A stretch of DNA of 64,000 bases from Bacteroidales bacterium (GCA_016285355.1 JAEEQP010000013.1:7332-71331); one strand, 5' to 3'. Shown: positions 33,855 to 42,524, numbered from the stretch's first letter. The notes: generated by a model from the sequence alone, not told the origin. Program-made: numbers and translations.

Positions 33855-35525
33855 CTATTTCAAATAAGTCACCTTATCGCCATTGAACTTCATCTTTCCC
33901 TTCACATATTGCCAGCTCTTCTTGTCATAAACCTCATACGGCAGTTCTCCTTTCGAATTGAACTCACCGATGTATGCGAAGCGTTTGTCAGTCAATATTT
34001 TACCATCAGCACTTGCCACTTCCCAATCCTCTGTTTGTCCACCACCCATAGAAATACCTTTGGGACTGGTTGAATTGTCCAAAGTTGCGCCTTTTCTTCT
34101 AAAGCAAACTGCCAAATACTTGTTGTTCAATGTGCGCACCTCAACGGCACCCTCCAATTCCGTCAAGGCTTTACCTTCCTTGGAAATATAATGAGGCTCA
34201 ATTCCGTTGGTTATGTAACGGCCAATGACACCATCGAAAGTGAAATCTTTCGCGTCTTCGGGAAGCCAATTCGCTTCTTTCCCGAAAACCATGCCATATC
34301 TATCGTTTTCATAATCGTAAACCAACTTACTCTTCCCATAATCAGCATAATACAAGGATTCTTCCTCATCATAGTTTCCTACACCATTCATGTTTTCAAA
34401 TATGAATGTTCCGTCATACCTTACGAGATTGTATTTTCCCTTATCATTCTGATAAACAGCAGATTCTTGGAAAGGAACAAGAACCGTCTTTTTGCTATCG
34501 GCAGGAACGACGACCTTCCCTCGGCTGACGATGCCAAAGCCTTCCCAATTGTTACCTATCTGACAACAACCCTTGTCAAAACTGGCATTGGTATAATTGC
34601 ATGGAACAATCATTTGAAGGTTTTTGTCAAGCACTCCAAATTTCCCGTTTTTACTGACCAAAACGAGCCCTCCTTCCATATCTTCAGCATCATCAAAATA
34701 AAGGTCTTTCACTTCCTTTCCTTTTCTGTCAATGAAATAGGTCTTGCCTCCTCTTTTCGCTATGGCGTAATCGCTTCCTTCAAAAATGGAAACCTCGTCA
34801 TACACTGTCGACAACGGCCTTGTATCAAGAACGACTATGTTGACTTTCCCTGCTTCGTCATTTGCCAAAGCGTACGCATAGTTCACAATTCGCAAGTCTG
34901 TATACTGAAGATCCAAGTAGACAGACCCGTCGTTTTTCAGTAGCCCATACTTGCCGTCTTTTTTGCAACAAGCCATAACTTGGTCAGTCACAGTACGGAA
35001 ATAAGAAGACGCGGCTTCATACATGATGCCTGTCACCAAATCTCCTTCTTCGTTGATGTATCCGTAAAGGCCATCACTCTTAACGCAAGAAAGGCCTTGT
35101 AAGAAAGGCTCCACCTTGTCATATTTCATCTTGATTTTGGTCTTGCCTTTTTCATTTACGAAGCCCCATTTCCCCCTATTTTGCTGAGGCAACATTGTTG
35201 ATTTGGGTGACTTCTCCTTGATGTTCCGCAGTTCCTTTGCGACTTCCAAAGACATAGGCTTAGCAACGGGTTTAGTTTCTTTCTTATCCCCATAATCTAA
35301 TTTCGAAAATCCCGACACAGACTTGGATGCTTGTTTGTCTTTGAGTTCTTTTTCCAGCATTGGCATGACCGCATCCAGAGAATCCTCGGAATAGGAGGCT
35401 GTGAATACATGCAAAGGTCGTCCGTCCATCGTCTCTCGCGAAAGATTCCAGCTACCAGAAATTTGAGCCTTTGCGGTTGTGATGGCCACAAGGCTCAAAG
35501 CCAATAAAAGCAATGTCTTTTTCAT
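33855..35525 (-). CDS. secreted WG-repeat (beta-propeller-like) protein
   Basis: A 556-aa protein with a signal peptide ending TTAKAQ. From about residue 120 it contains repeated WG motifs of about 45 residues (KWGFVNEKGKTKIKMKYDKV, LYGYINEEGDLV, KYGLLKNDGSV, KFGVLDKNLQMIVPCNY). This is the Bacteroidota WG-repeat family of unknown function. The N-terminal 115 residues are charged and helical. It probably sits in the periplasm or on the surface. Confidence 0.82.
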   Translation of the reverse strand: MKKTLLLLALSLVAITTAKAQISGSWNLSRETMDGRPLHVFTASYSEDSLDAVMPMLEKELKDKQASKSVSGFSKLDYGDKKETKPVAKPMSLEVAKELRNIKEKSPKSTMLPQQNRGKWGFVNEKGKTKIKMKYDKVEPFLQGLSCVKSDGLYGYINEEGDLVTGIMYEAASSYFRTVTDQVMACCKKDGKYGLLKNDGSVYLDLQYTDLRIVNYAYALANDEAGKVNIVVLDTRPLSTVYDEVSIFEGSDYAIAKRGGKTYFIDRKGKEVKDLYFDDAEDMEGGLVLVSKNGKFGVLDKNLQMIVPCNYTNASFDKGCCQIGNNWEGFGIVSRGKVVVPADSKKTVLVPFQESAVYQNDKGKYNLVRYDGTFIFENMNGVGNYDEEESLYYADYGKSKLVYDYENDRYGMVFGKEANWLPEDAKDFTFDGVIGRYITNGIEPHYISKEGKALTELEGAVEVRTLNNKYLAVCFRRKGATLDNSTSPKGISMGGGQTEDWEVASADGKILTDKRFAYIGEFNSKGELPYEVYDKKSWQYVKGKMKFNGDKVTYLK

Positions 35526-35597
35526 TTTGTTATAGTTTTAGATTTATTATCTCGTCCACGAATGGCCACAGTTTGGGCAAGTGATTATTTTCTTGTT

Positions 35598-35882
35598 TTA
35601 TTCTTGATGTGCAATGATGATTTGTCGCATTTCAATGGCTTCAGATTTCAGGAAACCATGAATGGAAACTTGTGTTCCGAAGGCATAGAACGAAATGGTG
35701 GAAAAGCCAACAATAGGCGTTTCAATATGCACGGATGAGATACAACTATACGGAATGTAGGTCGATTTGCCGCTGTAAATGAAGGGGCAACGCACCGTCA
35801 CGCCGTTATCATCGAAAATGATGGTCGGTGGAAAAAGGACGTTGCCTTCTGAGATTCGGGATGCGGTGAAAGTCTTTTTCAT
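35598..35882 (-). CDS. PH-like small protein at the end of the RiPP operon
   Basis: A 94-aa protein, start ATG 35880-35882, immediately adjacent to the amidohydrolase stop (no gap). It has beta strands (TIIFDDNGVTVRCP, then YIPYSCISSVHIE) and a final helix (EAIEMRQIIIAHQE), the order expected for a bacterial PH-like domain. Its function is unknown. A partial second copy of its 3' end is at 33069-33105. Confidence 0.6.
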   Translation of the reverse strand: MKKTFTASRISEGNVLFPPTIIFDDNGVTVRCPFIYSGKSTYIPYSCISSVHIETPIVGFSTISFYAFGTQVSIHGFLKSEAIEMRQIIIAHQE

Positions 35883-36629
35883 TCAGCCAAATAGTTTTTC
35901 AAAGTTCTTGTGGGTAATCAATTCAAAATCTTCTTGACTTATTGAATCCACCAACTTTTGCGCAAGGTCAAGATAATATGTCCTCAAATCCTTCTCTGGG
36001 TAATAATATTTGGGGATTGGATAATCCGTACCCCAAAGCACATGATTAGACAATTTCTCATCACAGAGTTTAACTATATTTTCAGTTGGCATAAAGGCCG
36101 TATCGCACCAAACATTGGGATATTTCTTCATCAATTCGATGGTATCGTTTATCGGGCGGCCATGCGCCAATATGAAAGTCACGTTTGGGAAATCTGAAAC
36201 AACCTTTTCATAGAGTTTAGGACAGCAGCCTTCCTTCTCTCCTGTATGGATGAGCAACGGCATTTGCAAAACGCTTGCCATTGACACCACCCATTTCATT
36301 TCGTGCGAATCATCTATCCAAGTCGTTGGATGCAATTGTGGATGTATCTTTAGACAACGCCAACGGATGCCTGCATCCATGAGTTGAAACAATCCACCGT
36401 CTTTCAGCATGGGTTGAGTAATCCACAACACGGGCAAAAATCGATTGCCACAAATGTTGGCCAACTCCTTCGTCTCGGCAATGACTTTATCATAATCGCC
36501 TTCGCAAATCGTTGTGGACGAAGCGGCAAAACGCTCCACTCCCACAGAATCAAGAAAGCGTTTCAATTCCATGGAGGAAGTGTAAAGGTCATAGAATTGG
36601 CCGAGATGAATATGGGAATCAAACAGCAT
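35883..36629 (-). CDS. amidohydrolase family protein in the RiPP operon
   Basis: A 248-aa TIM-barrel metal-dependent hydrolase of the amidohydrolase_2 type. Metal ligands: H6 and H8 in FDSHIHLG, then His in LLIHTGEKE and ILAHGRP, and Asp in WGTDYPIP. It starts 7 bp after the stop of the radical SAM gene, so it is likely co-expressed and may process a peptide bond or side-chain amide in the product. It is unusually short for the family. Confidence 0.8.
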   Translation of the reverse strand: MLFDSHIHLGQFYDLYTSSMELKRFLDSVGVERFAASSTTICEGDYDKVIAETKELANICGNRFLPVLWITQPMLKDGGLFQLMDAGIRWRCLKIHPQLHPTTWIDDSHEMKWVVSMASVLQMPLLIHTGEKEGCCPKLYEKVVSDFPNVTFILAHGRPINDTIELMKKYPNVWCDTAFMPTENIVKLCDEKLSNHVLWGTDYPIPKYYYPEKDLRTYYLDLAQKLVDSISQEDFELITHKNFEKLFG

Positions 36630-36636
36630 TGCGGTG

Positions 36637-38103
36637 TTACTTCAAAAGTCCTTTTGAACGATATTCTTCTATCAATCTCTTGTTAAGGAACGCAACTTTA
36701 CAAAAATGCTCGTTGATTTTGAACATATCACCCCCGCTTTCGTTGTAGTTGCGTACCAAACAACGGGCGCAATAGTCACGAGCCTCACACTCCAAACACT
36801 GAGGGAACGAGGCTTGTGTTATCTTCCGTAATTCTTTCACTCTTGGGCTTTGTTCCCATATCTCTTTCAACGGCTGCTTATACACATTGCCCAACACATA
36901 ACTTTGCCATCCTGCACATGGATAAACATCGCCATTGGCGGTAATACAGCAGTTGTCGTAACCCACGCCACACACGGGTTGTTTCTTGTAGCGTTCCAAA
37001 TCGAAAGCGATAAAGTCGCTTACAGGGGGCTTTTCTTCAACCATTTTCTTATAGTCGATGTCGTGTTCGATGATGTCGCGCAACAGTTCTTCCGTTTCCT
37101 CAATGGAGATTCGGTTGGCAAGGTTGTTGGTATCGAAATCGGCCTGCGCCATCATGATATAGTCAGTTTGAGCCTTTATCTTCAAGCCTTTTGCATATTC
37201 CAACACATTTGCGTAGCCTTTTCGGTTGGCTTTCATGATGGGGCAGGAAATCTGCACAGGAATGTCGTTTTTCACCAGCAGTTCAATGGCAGACTTTGTC
37301 TTGGCATGTGAACCTGGAACAGTAGTAATAAAGTCGTGGATTTTTGGATCCATCGAATACAACGAGGTCTGTATCAACGACAAATTTACTTCTTTCAAGG
37401 TGGGAATTTGCTCTTCTTTCAACGAAATAAGGTTGGAAAGAATGGATATTTTCAAGTCCTTCTCACGGCAATAACGGCAAATCTCCATCAAGTCTTTGTG
37501 CAAAAACGCCTCACCACCAGAGAGCGTGACATGTAGTCCGCCCATTGCGGCAAACTCATCAAGTATGCTTTTTACTTTTTCCAAAGGCATGTCAAAGCCT
37601 TCATTTTTCTTGCCATTGGGAATGTAGCAATGTATGCAACGCTCGTTGCAACGGCTACTCAACTCAAATTGTAAACTTGAAATCAATGGCCGTCTTTGCA
37701 CTTCTTCAAGGAAAAAGTCTTGCGTGTTTTTGCTCACTTTCTCTTTGGTCTCTTGTGTGAAGTCAACAGCAAAAGTTTTTGGATTGTCAATCGCGTATGT
37801 AAAAGTTTGGTCGTTGGCATCCAATTCTTCAACCGTTTCACCTATCACAAGGAAATGGTCGGAGGCCAAATCGGTGATAAAACCGATGAAATCCTCCTTC
37901 AATTCATCGCGGTTTGCATTGGCGAACACTTGCATCAATCGGTCGACGATGTCTTCCGTATTCTGTGGTTCACGACTGATTTGTTTCAGATAATCGGCAC
38001 CCGTCTCGTTATACGAACGGTCGTGCCGAGTAAGTTGATTAGAGACATATCCGTATCTATCAGTAGTACGGATATATGTGTTTTGTGATTGGCGAATAAG
38101 CAT
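36637..38103 (-). CDS. radical SAM/SPASM peptide maturase with PqqD-like N-terminal domain
   Basis: A 488-aa protein. Residues 1-90 (FIGFITDLASDHFLVIGE end) look like a PqqD-type peptide-recognition element. The radical SAM cluster motif is C152-x3-C156-x2-C159 (CNERCIHC), followed by LSGGEAFLHKDL. The C-terminal SPASM part has CGVGYDNCCITANGDVYPC and CLECEARDYCARC, giving the auxiliary Fe-S ligands. Such enzymes install cross-links or other radical modifications in ribosomal peptides (RiPPs). It lies between an 82-aa unknown and an amidohydrolase, with a Cys-containing peptide gene upstream. Confidence 0.88.
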   Translation of the reverse strand: MLIRQSQNTYIRTTDRYGYVSNQLTRHDRSYNETGADYLKQISREPQNTEDIVDRLMQVFANANRDELKEDFIGFITDLASDHFLVIGETVEELDANDQTFTYAIDNPKTFAVDFTQETKEKVSKNTQDFFLEEVQRRPLISSLQFELSSRCNERCIHCYIPNGKKNEGFDMPLEKVKSILDEFAAMGGLHVTLSGGEAFLHKDLMEICRYCREKDLKISILSNLISLKEEQIPTLKEVNLSLIQTSLYSMDPKIHDFITTVPGSHAKTKSAIELLVKNDIPVQISCPIMKANRKGYANVLEYAKGLKIKAQTDYIMMAQADFDTNNLANRISIEETEELLRDIIEHDIDYKKMVEEKPPVSDFIAFDLERYKKQPVCGVGYDNCCITANGDVYPCAGWQSYVLGNVYKQPLKEIWEQSPRVKELRKITQASFPQCLECEARDYCARCLVRNYNESGGDMFKINEHFCKVAFLNKRLIEEYRSKGLLK

Positions 38104-38167
38104 AGATATTCAGTTTCGATTTAATAATCCGTTGAGTAGATTGACGAACAGGTTAAATCTATAAGAA

Positions 38168-38416
38168 TCAATTAGTAAGCAAATTGTTTATTGATTTTTT
38201 TGCCAATTCAAGGACTTCGTTTTCTGTTATTACATTATTCAAAATGTCTATACGTTCCAGTTTTTGTCCTTTAACTGTCACTGTGACATAAACTTCTGCA
38301 ACTGCTTCCTTTTTTGTAACTTGATTTTGTTCATACAAATCACTGTCAAATACATAATAAACTAGTAGATTCAAGCAGTTCTCTGGAAATGGTTTGATTG
38401 CTATTTTAGGATTCAT
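38168..38416 (-). CDS. 82-aa protein of the RiPP operon
   Basis: The start is set at MNPKIAIKPFPEN (ATG 38414-38416). An upstream in-frame ATG would start inside the hairpin at 38451-38480. The protein is small, with a beta-rich core (EVYVTVTVKGQKLERIDIL) and a C-terminal helix. No family was recognised. It sits between the precursor peptide gene and the radical SAM gene on the same strand, so it may be a second substrate, an accessory or an immunity protein. Confidence 0.65.
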   Translation of the reverse strand: MNPKIAIKPFPENCLNLLVYYVFDSDLYEQNQVTKKEAVAEVYVTVTVKGQKLERIDILNNVITENEVLELAKKSINNLLTN

Positions 38417-38450
38417 TTCGAATAGTTTTAAATTGAACAATTGATGATAA

Positions 38451-38480
38451 GAGGGTGTCTCAAACAAGATGGACACCCTC
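38451..38480. terminator. hairpin between the RiPP precursor and the downstream operon
   Basis: GAGGGTGTC (38451-38459) pairs perfectly with GACACCCTC (38472-38480). The T-run follows on the plus side only. For minus-strand transcripts from the precursor gene the stem lacks a T-tract and would slow or stop only part of transcription, giving more precursor than maturase mRNA. Confidence 0.6.
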
Positions 38481-38494
38481 ATCTTTTTTCCTAC

Positions 38495-38632
38495 TTACAT
38501 TGTACGCTCGCAATTAATGCAAGAATACTTGCCCGTGCTACCTTGTCCACGTTCTTGCGGAGGGCAACCAGCAGCATAAGAACCCGTAGGAAGGTTCTTT
38601 GCAATCATTTGGACTTTTTTGAATTCTTTCAT
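38495..38632 (-). CDS. putative RiPP precursor peptide
   Basis: 45 aa, ATG 38630-38632, stop TAA 38495-38497. The N-terminal part (MKEFKKVQMIAKNLPTGSYA) is Lys-rich like a leader, and the tail contains C23, C38 and C41 (AGCPPQERGQG, then YSCINC). It lies upstream of the radical SAM/SPASM maturase on the same strand, behind its own leader RNA (38724-38894). Size, position and Cys content point to the maturase substrate. The modification site is not known. Confidence 0.65.
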   Translation of the reverse strand: MKEFKKVQMIAKNLPTGSYAAGCPPQERGQGSTGKYSCINCERTM

Positions 38633-38723
38633 TTTTGTAAGATTTTAAAACTTGCCTACTCTTTAAAGGATTTTCGGCATCTTCCTTTTTTCTTCAAATT
38701 CGGTTTTTGGGGGAAACGGCAAC

Positions 38724-38894
38724 AAAAAAAGCCCGCACCCCAATCCTATCTTGAAGTGAAGGCTCTCGCATGCCCGAAGTAAAGATAAGGAAAGCAGTGC
38801 GTGCTTTATGGGCACGCAGCGCATCTGATCTGCCTTACTCCGTTCAAATTTGCGAGATTCTCACTTTCAGACAGGTGGTATCGCTACCGATTAT
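38724..38894 (-). ncRNA. structured RNA, copy 1 (upstream of the RiPP precursor)
   Basis: On the minus strand a transcript starting near 38894 folds into a long rod. Closing stem: GTGA-gaa-TCTCGCA (38864-38851) pairs with TGCGAGA-gcc-TTCAC (38770-38756). An inner stem ends in GCGTGC/GCACGC. The 3' end has AGCC and CAC pairing with GTG and GGCT before a T7 tract (38730-38724), and the terminator arm overlaps the closing-stem arm. It shares the words ATCTCGCAAATT and ATGCGAGAGCCT with copy 2 at 52035-52298. Confidence 0.65.
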
Positions 38895-38900
38895 ATGCCG

Positions 38901-38929
38901 CAAATATACACATTTTTCATTCTTGCAAA
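38901..38929 (-). promoter_or_regulatory. promoter of the structured RNA / RiPP operon
   Basis: On the minus strand TTTG (38929-38926) and TATATTTG (38908-38901) are separated by 17 bp. The -7 element matches TAnnTTTG exactly; the spacing is slightly short. Confidence 0.6.
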
Positions 38930-39033
38930 GAAAAAAATGCCACTTGCACCACAAAAAAAACCGGCACTGCTTTTCCCGTTACAAAAGTATGGGATTCGGC
39001 TAAATTATAGTTGGTACTTTTCGGTACTTGTTT

Positions 39034-40371
39034 TCAGTTTCCCTGTAGCAGTCTTTCGAAAGGTAAGTCCTTATTTACGTTGAAATAAAGCTTTTGGCAC
39101 TCTATCCGCAACGAATCCGCTTTCCTCGGGTTCTCCTGGCCTACCCATCCAATAGAGGGCAGATTCCCAACATACAATCCAGATAATTTTGAAACAAGTT
39201 CCTTGGAAACCACCTTAAAATCTGTCTCAAATTGAGCTTGACTTGCCAAATCCTTAGGTCTCGTCGAATTGTGTACTTCTTCCATTTCCAACACAAAACG
39301 GTCTTTATAAATCTCTCCATAATCCCAATATGCAATTTCACCGCTTTTCATCCCATCTTGGATTTTCTTTTCAAATCTTTTATATAAGACCTGATACGCC
39401 TCATGTATAGAATCCAAATTCAGCACGACTGCAGGATTACTAACAACGGGCTCCTCTTTTTTAGTTTTTGTGTGACTCTGCTTTACAGGATTGGATTGTT
39501 CCATCACAACCGTATCACGCTGCTCTTGAACAATAACTACCGTGTCGGGAACCGTAACAACTTGTGGAACAGGCTCTATTTGTGCTGGAGCCGAAACCTC
39601 TTCAACCTTTTTCGTTGGCCAACCCATAACAATCAAAGCCATAGCCAAAGCAACCAAAGCCAGCCATATACCAATCTCACGCCGCCGAATGGCTCTGCCA
39701 ACTTCCGAAACTCGCTGATACCGTTTTGCAGCCTCCTTTCGCTGACACTTACGGACAACCCAACCATAACGGTGCGGAAACAGCAACTTGATGATAAAAC
39801 CCAAAGAATAAATGTCGCTCACTATACCTGTTGTTTCCCGACGGGTCAACTCTGGAGAAGCGAAGGCTTTCGTACCTCCAGTGGCCTTGTCAATGCTGGA
39901 ATCGCAGTCGGCATAGCCGAAGTCTATCAGTTTGACATTGTGTCCGTTGCGGGTGATGAGAATGTTCTCGGGCTTCAAATCGTTATGCACAATTTGGTGC
40001 TTGTGGACAAAACCCACCGCGTCGAGCAATTCGTTCAGAACACGTTTCTTCTCTTTGTTGGAGGGATGGGTTTTCATATAGTCGGTCAAAGTCTCGCCGT
40101 CCACGTATTCCATGACGATACAAGGCCCCACCTTGGCATCTTCGCGCCAGCCAATGCAGCGAACAATATGCTCGTTGCCATAAAGCCGTTCCAAAATCAT
40201 GTATTCGCGTTGCAACCTCGCAAGGTTTTCTGCCGATGCACCTTGCTTCTGATTCAAGGCTTTCAGAAACAGTTTCCGCTCCCCACTAATGACCGTATAT
40301 AAAACGCTATAGCCCGCACCACTATAAGGCAATTGCTTATAATCGTGGAACTTGGAAAAGCCGTCTGCCAT
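39034..40371 (-). CDS. membrane-anchored Ser/Thr protein kinase
   Basis: The start is placed at MADGFSKFHDY (ATG 40369-40371), downstream of the -7 element at 40427-40434; 445 aa. Kinase motifs: Lys in KLFLKAL, the catalytic loop HNDLKPEN (Arg of HRD replaced by Asn), DFG in DFGYAD, and the activation segment end FASPELT. A single membrane helix lies at about 230-249, and an extracytoplasmic region of about 190 residues follows. It is divergent from a putative regulator (40497-41102), and the pair may form a signalling unit. Confidence 0.85.
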   Translation of the reverse strand: MADGFSKFHDYKQLPYSGAGYSVLYTVISGERKLFLKALNQKQGASAENLARLQREYMILERLYGNEHIVRCIGWREDAKVGPCIVMEYVDGETLTDYMKTHPSNKEKKRVLNELLDAVGFVHKHQIVHNDLKPENILITRNGHNVKLIDFGYADCDSSIDKATGGTKAFASPELTRRETTGIVSDIYSLGFIIKLLFPHRYGWVVRKCQRKEAAKRYQRVSEVGRAIRRREIGIWLALVALAMALIVMGWPTKKVEEVSAPAQIEPVPQVVTVPDTVVIVQEQRDTVVMEQSNPVKQSHTKTKKEEPVVSNPAVVLNLDSIHEAYQVLYKRFEKKIQDGMKSGEIAYWDYGEIYKDRFVLEMEEVHNSTRPKDLASQAQFETDFKVVSKELVSKLSGLYVGNLPSIGWVGQENPRKADSLRIECQKLYFNVNKDLPFERLLQGN

Positions 40372-40426
40372 TTCCCCAAACGAACCCGATGTGAAACTAT
40401 TATCCACTTTTGGCCAATAATTGATG

Positions 40427-40473
40427 CAAAAGTAGGAATTTCCCGCCTTATCTGACCGATTATCGTAATTTTG
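40427..40473. promoter_or_regulatory. divergent promoters of the kinase and its neighbour
   Basis: TACTTTTG on minus (40427-40434) and TAATTTTG on plus (40466-40473). The minus element supports the shorter kinase start, since the longer one lies upstream of it. Confidence 0.6.
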
Positions 40474-40496
40474 CCAGACCAAACAAAGCCACAACC

Positions 40497-41102
40497 ATGA
40501 CAAAGACTTCTGTTTCAAGAAGCGTAAAAGAGCTTGCCAACTTGCGCGATGACATCAGGAAACGCGCTGGTTTTCAAGATAAAACCTTGTCGCCAAGCGA
40601 TTTCGACTTCCTTGAGTCGGACATCAAAAAGAAACTTCCCCAAGCGGCCATCAATGCGAAAACCTTGAAGCGCTTTTTCGGCTACGACAAGATCCCAGAA
40701 TCCTCTTTTGTGAGGCTATACACTTTGGATGTCCTGTCGCAATATGTGGGCTATGAAAACTGGCACGCCTATCTTGAACATTTGCGTCTTCTGGAAGGCA
40801 ACGGCTCTGGCGATTTCAAAGGCGAGGAAATCAACGTAGATGATTTGAGCTTTGGGGAAACCTTGCAAATCGCGTGGCAACCCAATAGGAAAAGCACATT
40901 GAAATATCTTGGCAATCAAAAGTTTGAAATCATCGAAACGGAAAACTCGAAATGGCAGGTCGGTGACACTTTCTTTTGCAAGCATTTCATTTCAGGTAAG
41001 CCGCTTTATGTCGACAATCTGACTGACAAAAACGGTATTTTGAAGTCGACGATGTATGTGGTTGGCAAAGACCTTGGGATAGTCATTCACCCTGACAGAT
41101 AA
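40497..41102 (+). CDS. putative regulator with Bacteroidota-specific helical N-terminus
   Basis: A 201-aa cytosolic protein. The first 100 residues are helical, with a pattern I associate with Bacteroidota proteins of unknown function (INAKTLKRFFGY...RLYTLDVLSQYVGYENWHAYL). That segment could bind DNA. The C-terminal half is beta-rich (TLQIAWQPNRKSTLKYLG, then DKNGILKSTMYVVGKDLG). It is divergent from the Ser/Thr kinase and could be its substrate or regulator, which is inference. Confidence 0.65.
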   Translation: MTKTSVSRSVKELANLRDDIRKRAGFQDKTLSPSDFDFLESDIKKKLPQAAINAKTLKRFFGYDKIPESSFVRLYTLDVLSQYVGYENWHAYLEHLRLLEGNGSGDFKGEEINVDDLSFGETLQIAWQPNRKSTLKYLGNQKFEIIETENSKWQVGDTFFCKHFISGKPLYVDNLTDKNGILKSTMYVVGKDLGIVIHPDR

Positions 41103-41103
41103 C

Positions 41104-41136
41104 AAAAAACCCCTCCTGATGGGGAAAAAGGAGGGG
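41104..41136 (-). terminator. intrinsic terminator downstream of rpmF
   Basis: CCCCTCC (41110-41116) and GGAGGGG (41130-41136) form a stem. On the minus strand a T6 tract (41109-41104) follows, so it ends the yceD-rpmF transcript. Confidence 0.7.
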
Positions 41137-41340
41137 AAAAACAATATAAAGATTATGAAAAAAATCCGACTTTATTTTTTCTCAATGCTTTAGCATCGAA
41201 AAGTGATGCAAAGATAAGCATTATTTTCATTCACGGCACACTTTTGGACATTTTTTTGGAAATTTTTCCAATTTTTTATCCCATCAGGGTACAAATCGCC
41301 CTATCGCGTCCACGTTGGAGCCGTGTTCACGCGCCAGCAA

Positions 41341-41526
41341 TCACTGCTTGGCGGCCATGACCAGCTGACCTCTGTAGTACAGGTCGCCGTCCACGTAGTA
41401 AGCACGGTGCATCACATGCATGGTGCCAGTGGTGGGATCGATGGTCACGTTCGGGGTTTCAGCCTTGTAATGTGTTCTTCTCTTAGCGCCTCTGGTATGA
41501 GACTGTCTTCTTTTAGGATGTGCCAT
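41341..41526 (-). CDS. rpmF: 50S ribosomal protein L32
   Basis: 61 aa: MAHPKRRQSHTRGAKRRTHY at the start, then TGTMHVMHRAYYVDGDLYYR. The N-terminal Pro-Lys-Arg-Arg-x-S and the overall length identify L32. The zinc-binding Cys pairs of some L32s are replaced here, as is usual in Bacteroidota. It follows yceD by 35 bp in the conserved yceD-rpmF order; plsX and fabH are not next to it. Confidence 0.95.
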   Translation of the reverse strand: MAHPKRRQSHTRGAKRRTHYKAETPNVTIDPTTGTMHVMHRAYYVDGDLYYRGQLVMAAKQ

Positions 41527-41561
41527 TTCTTTGTTATTTTAACTAGTTAATTACCAATTGT

Positions 41562-42089
41562 TTATTTATCGTTCAAATTGATGTCTTTCAAAGCGGCCCA
41601 ACGCGGGTCAATAGTGTCGGTTTCTTCCTCTTCGGCAGGTTCCTCCTCGCGGTTCAGCATGGCTATCACCTCGGGGTTGCACTGGCCTTCGGGATGCACG
41701 CGGTGCATCGGGATGGCGAGGATGATGTACTCGTACACCAACGGCATGATGTCGTATTCGTTCAAATCGGGCGAAACGACAGCCACGTCGTCCGACTCTT
41801 CGGCATTCTCCGTTCCCAACTTGATGAAGAAGTCCTGCTGGCTCTCGATGGGCTGGTCGAACTCGTCGGCGCAACGGTCGCATGGCACGCGCACACTCCC
41901 TTGAAGGTCGAAGTGCAGGGTCAGCATGGTCTCCTGACGGTCGATATCCAACTTCACCGACACCTTTCCCTGCTGAACTTCGGAGTAATCCATCCCTGAG
42001 AAGAAATCGTCATTAATCTCATACTCAAAGGAATGGCTTCCTAAAGCAAGGCCACTGACCGGAATCAGGAATTCGTTCTTCTTTTCCAT
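41562..42089 (-). CDS. yceD: YceD/DUF177 family protein
   Basis: 175 aa with the DUF177 signature VPCDRCADEFDQPIE and a Cys pair plus an acidic C-terminus (EEEPAEEEETDTIDPRWAAL). The family is nearly always encoded upstream of rpmF and is linked to 23S rRNA processing in E. coli. The -7 element TACTTTTG is at 42133-42140 (minus), 43 bp upstream. Confidence 0.9.
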   Translation of the reverse strand: MEKKNEFLIPVSGLALGSHSFEYEINDDFFSGMDYSEVQQGKVSVKLDIDRQETMLTLHFDLQGSVRVPCDRCADEFDQPIESQQDFFIKLGTENAEESDDVAVVSPDLNEYDIMPLVYEYIILAIPMHRVHPEGQCNPEVIAMLNREEEPAEEEETDTIDPRWAALKDINLNDK

Positions 42090-42132
42090 TCTGCCTAAAA
42101 TTGACTTACGTCGAATCTGCGATTTCGGGCTG

Positions 42133-42200
42133 CAAAAGTACGGAATTAATTTGAATGTGGAACACTTGGGGTGGAATTTTCACAAAAATCCCTATTTTTG
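42133..42200. promoter_or_regulatory. divergent promoters of yceD and the DUF4298 gene
   Basis: TACTTTTG on minus (42133-42140) faces yceD. TATTTTTG on plus (42193-42200) faces the gene at 42243. Confidence 0.6.
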
Positions 42201-42242
42201 CGTCAACAAATCGAAGATTCAACGAAGTTAAAACCGCTGATT

Positions 42243-42524
42243 ATGACACGCACCGAACGCATCACCCACATGGAAAACCTTTTGGACAAAAGCACCGAAG
42301 TCATCCACCGCTTGGAGCAAGCCCTTGAGGACTTCGCCGCCCTTCAGCCCGACATCGCCGAATTAGAGGCTTATTACACCTCGCCGCAGTGGCGCAAGGA
42401 CTTTGAGGCCGATGAGGCCGGCAAGCTGCCCAAAGATTTGAAGCGCGGCGTGCTCAGCGAGGATGGGGTTTGGAATTTGCTGGAAGATTATAAACGTTTA
42501 AAGGAGGTTGTATGCGAAAACTAA
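42243..42524 (+). CDS. DUF4298 domain protein
   Basis: The start MTRTERITHMENLLDKS (ATG 42243-42245) lies downstream of the promoter, giving 93 aa. It is a charged helical protein (VIHRLEQALEDFAALQPDIAE) ending in the family tail GVLSEDGVWNLLEDYKRL. DUF4298 function is unknown. The last 13 bp overlap the methyltransferase gene downstream, so the two are probably co-translated. Confidence 0.8.
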   Translation: MTRTERITHMENLLDKSTEVIHRLEQALEDFAALQPDIAELEAYYTSPQWRKDFEADEAGKLPKDLKRGVLSEDGVWNLLEDYKRLKEVVCEN

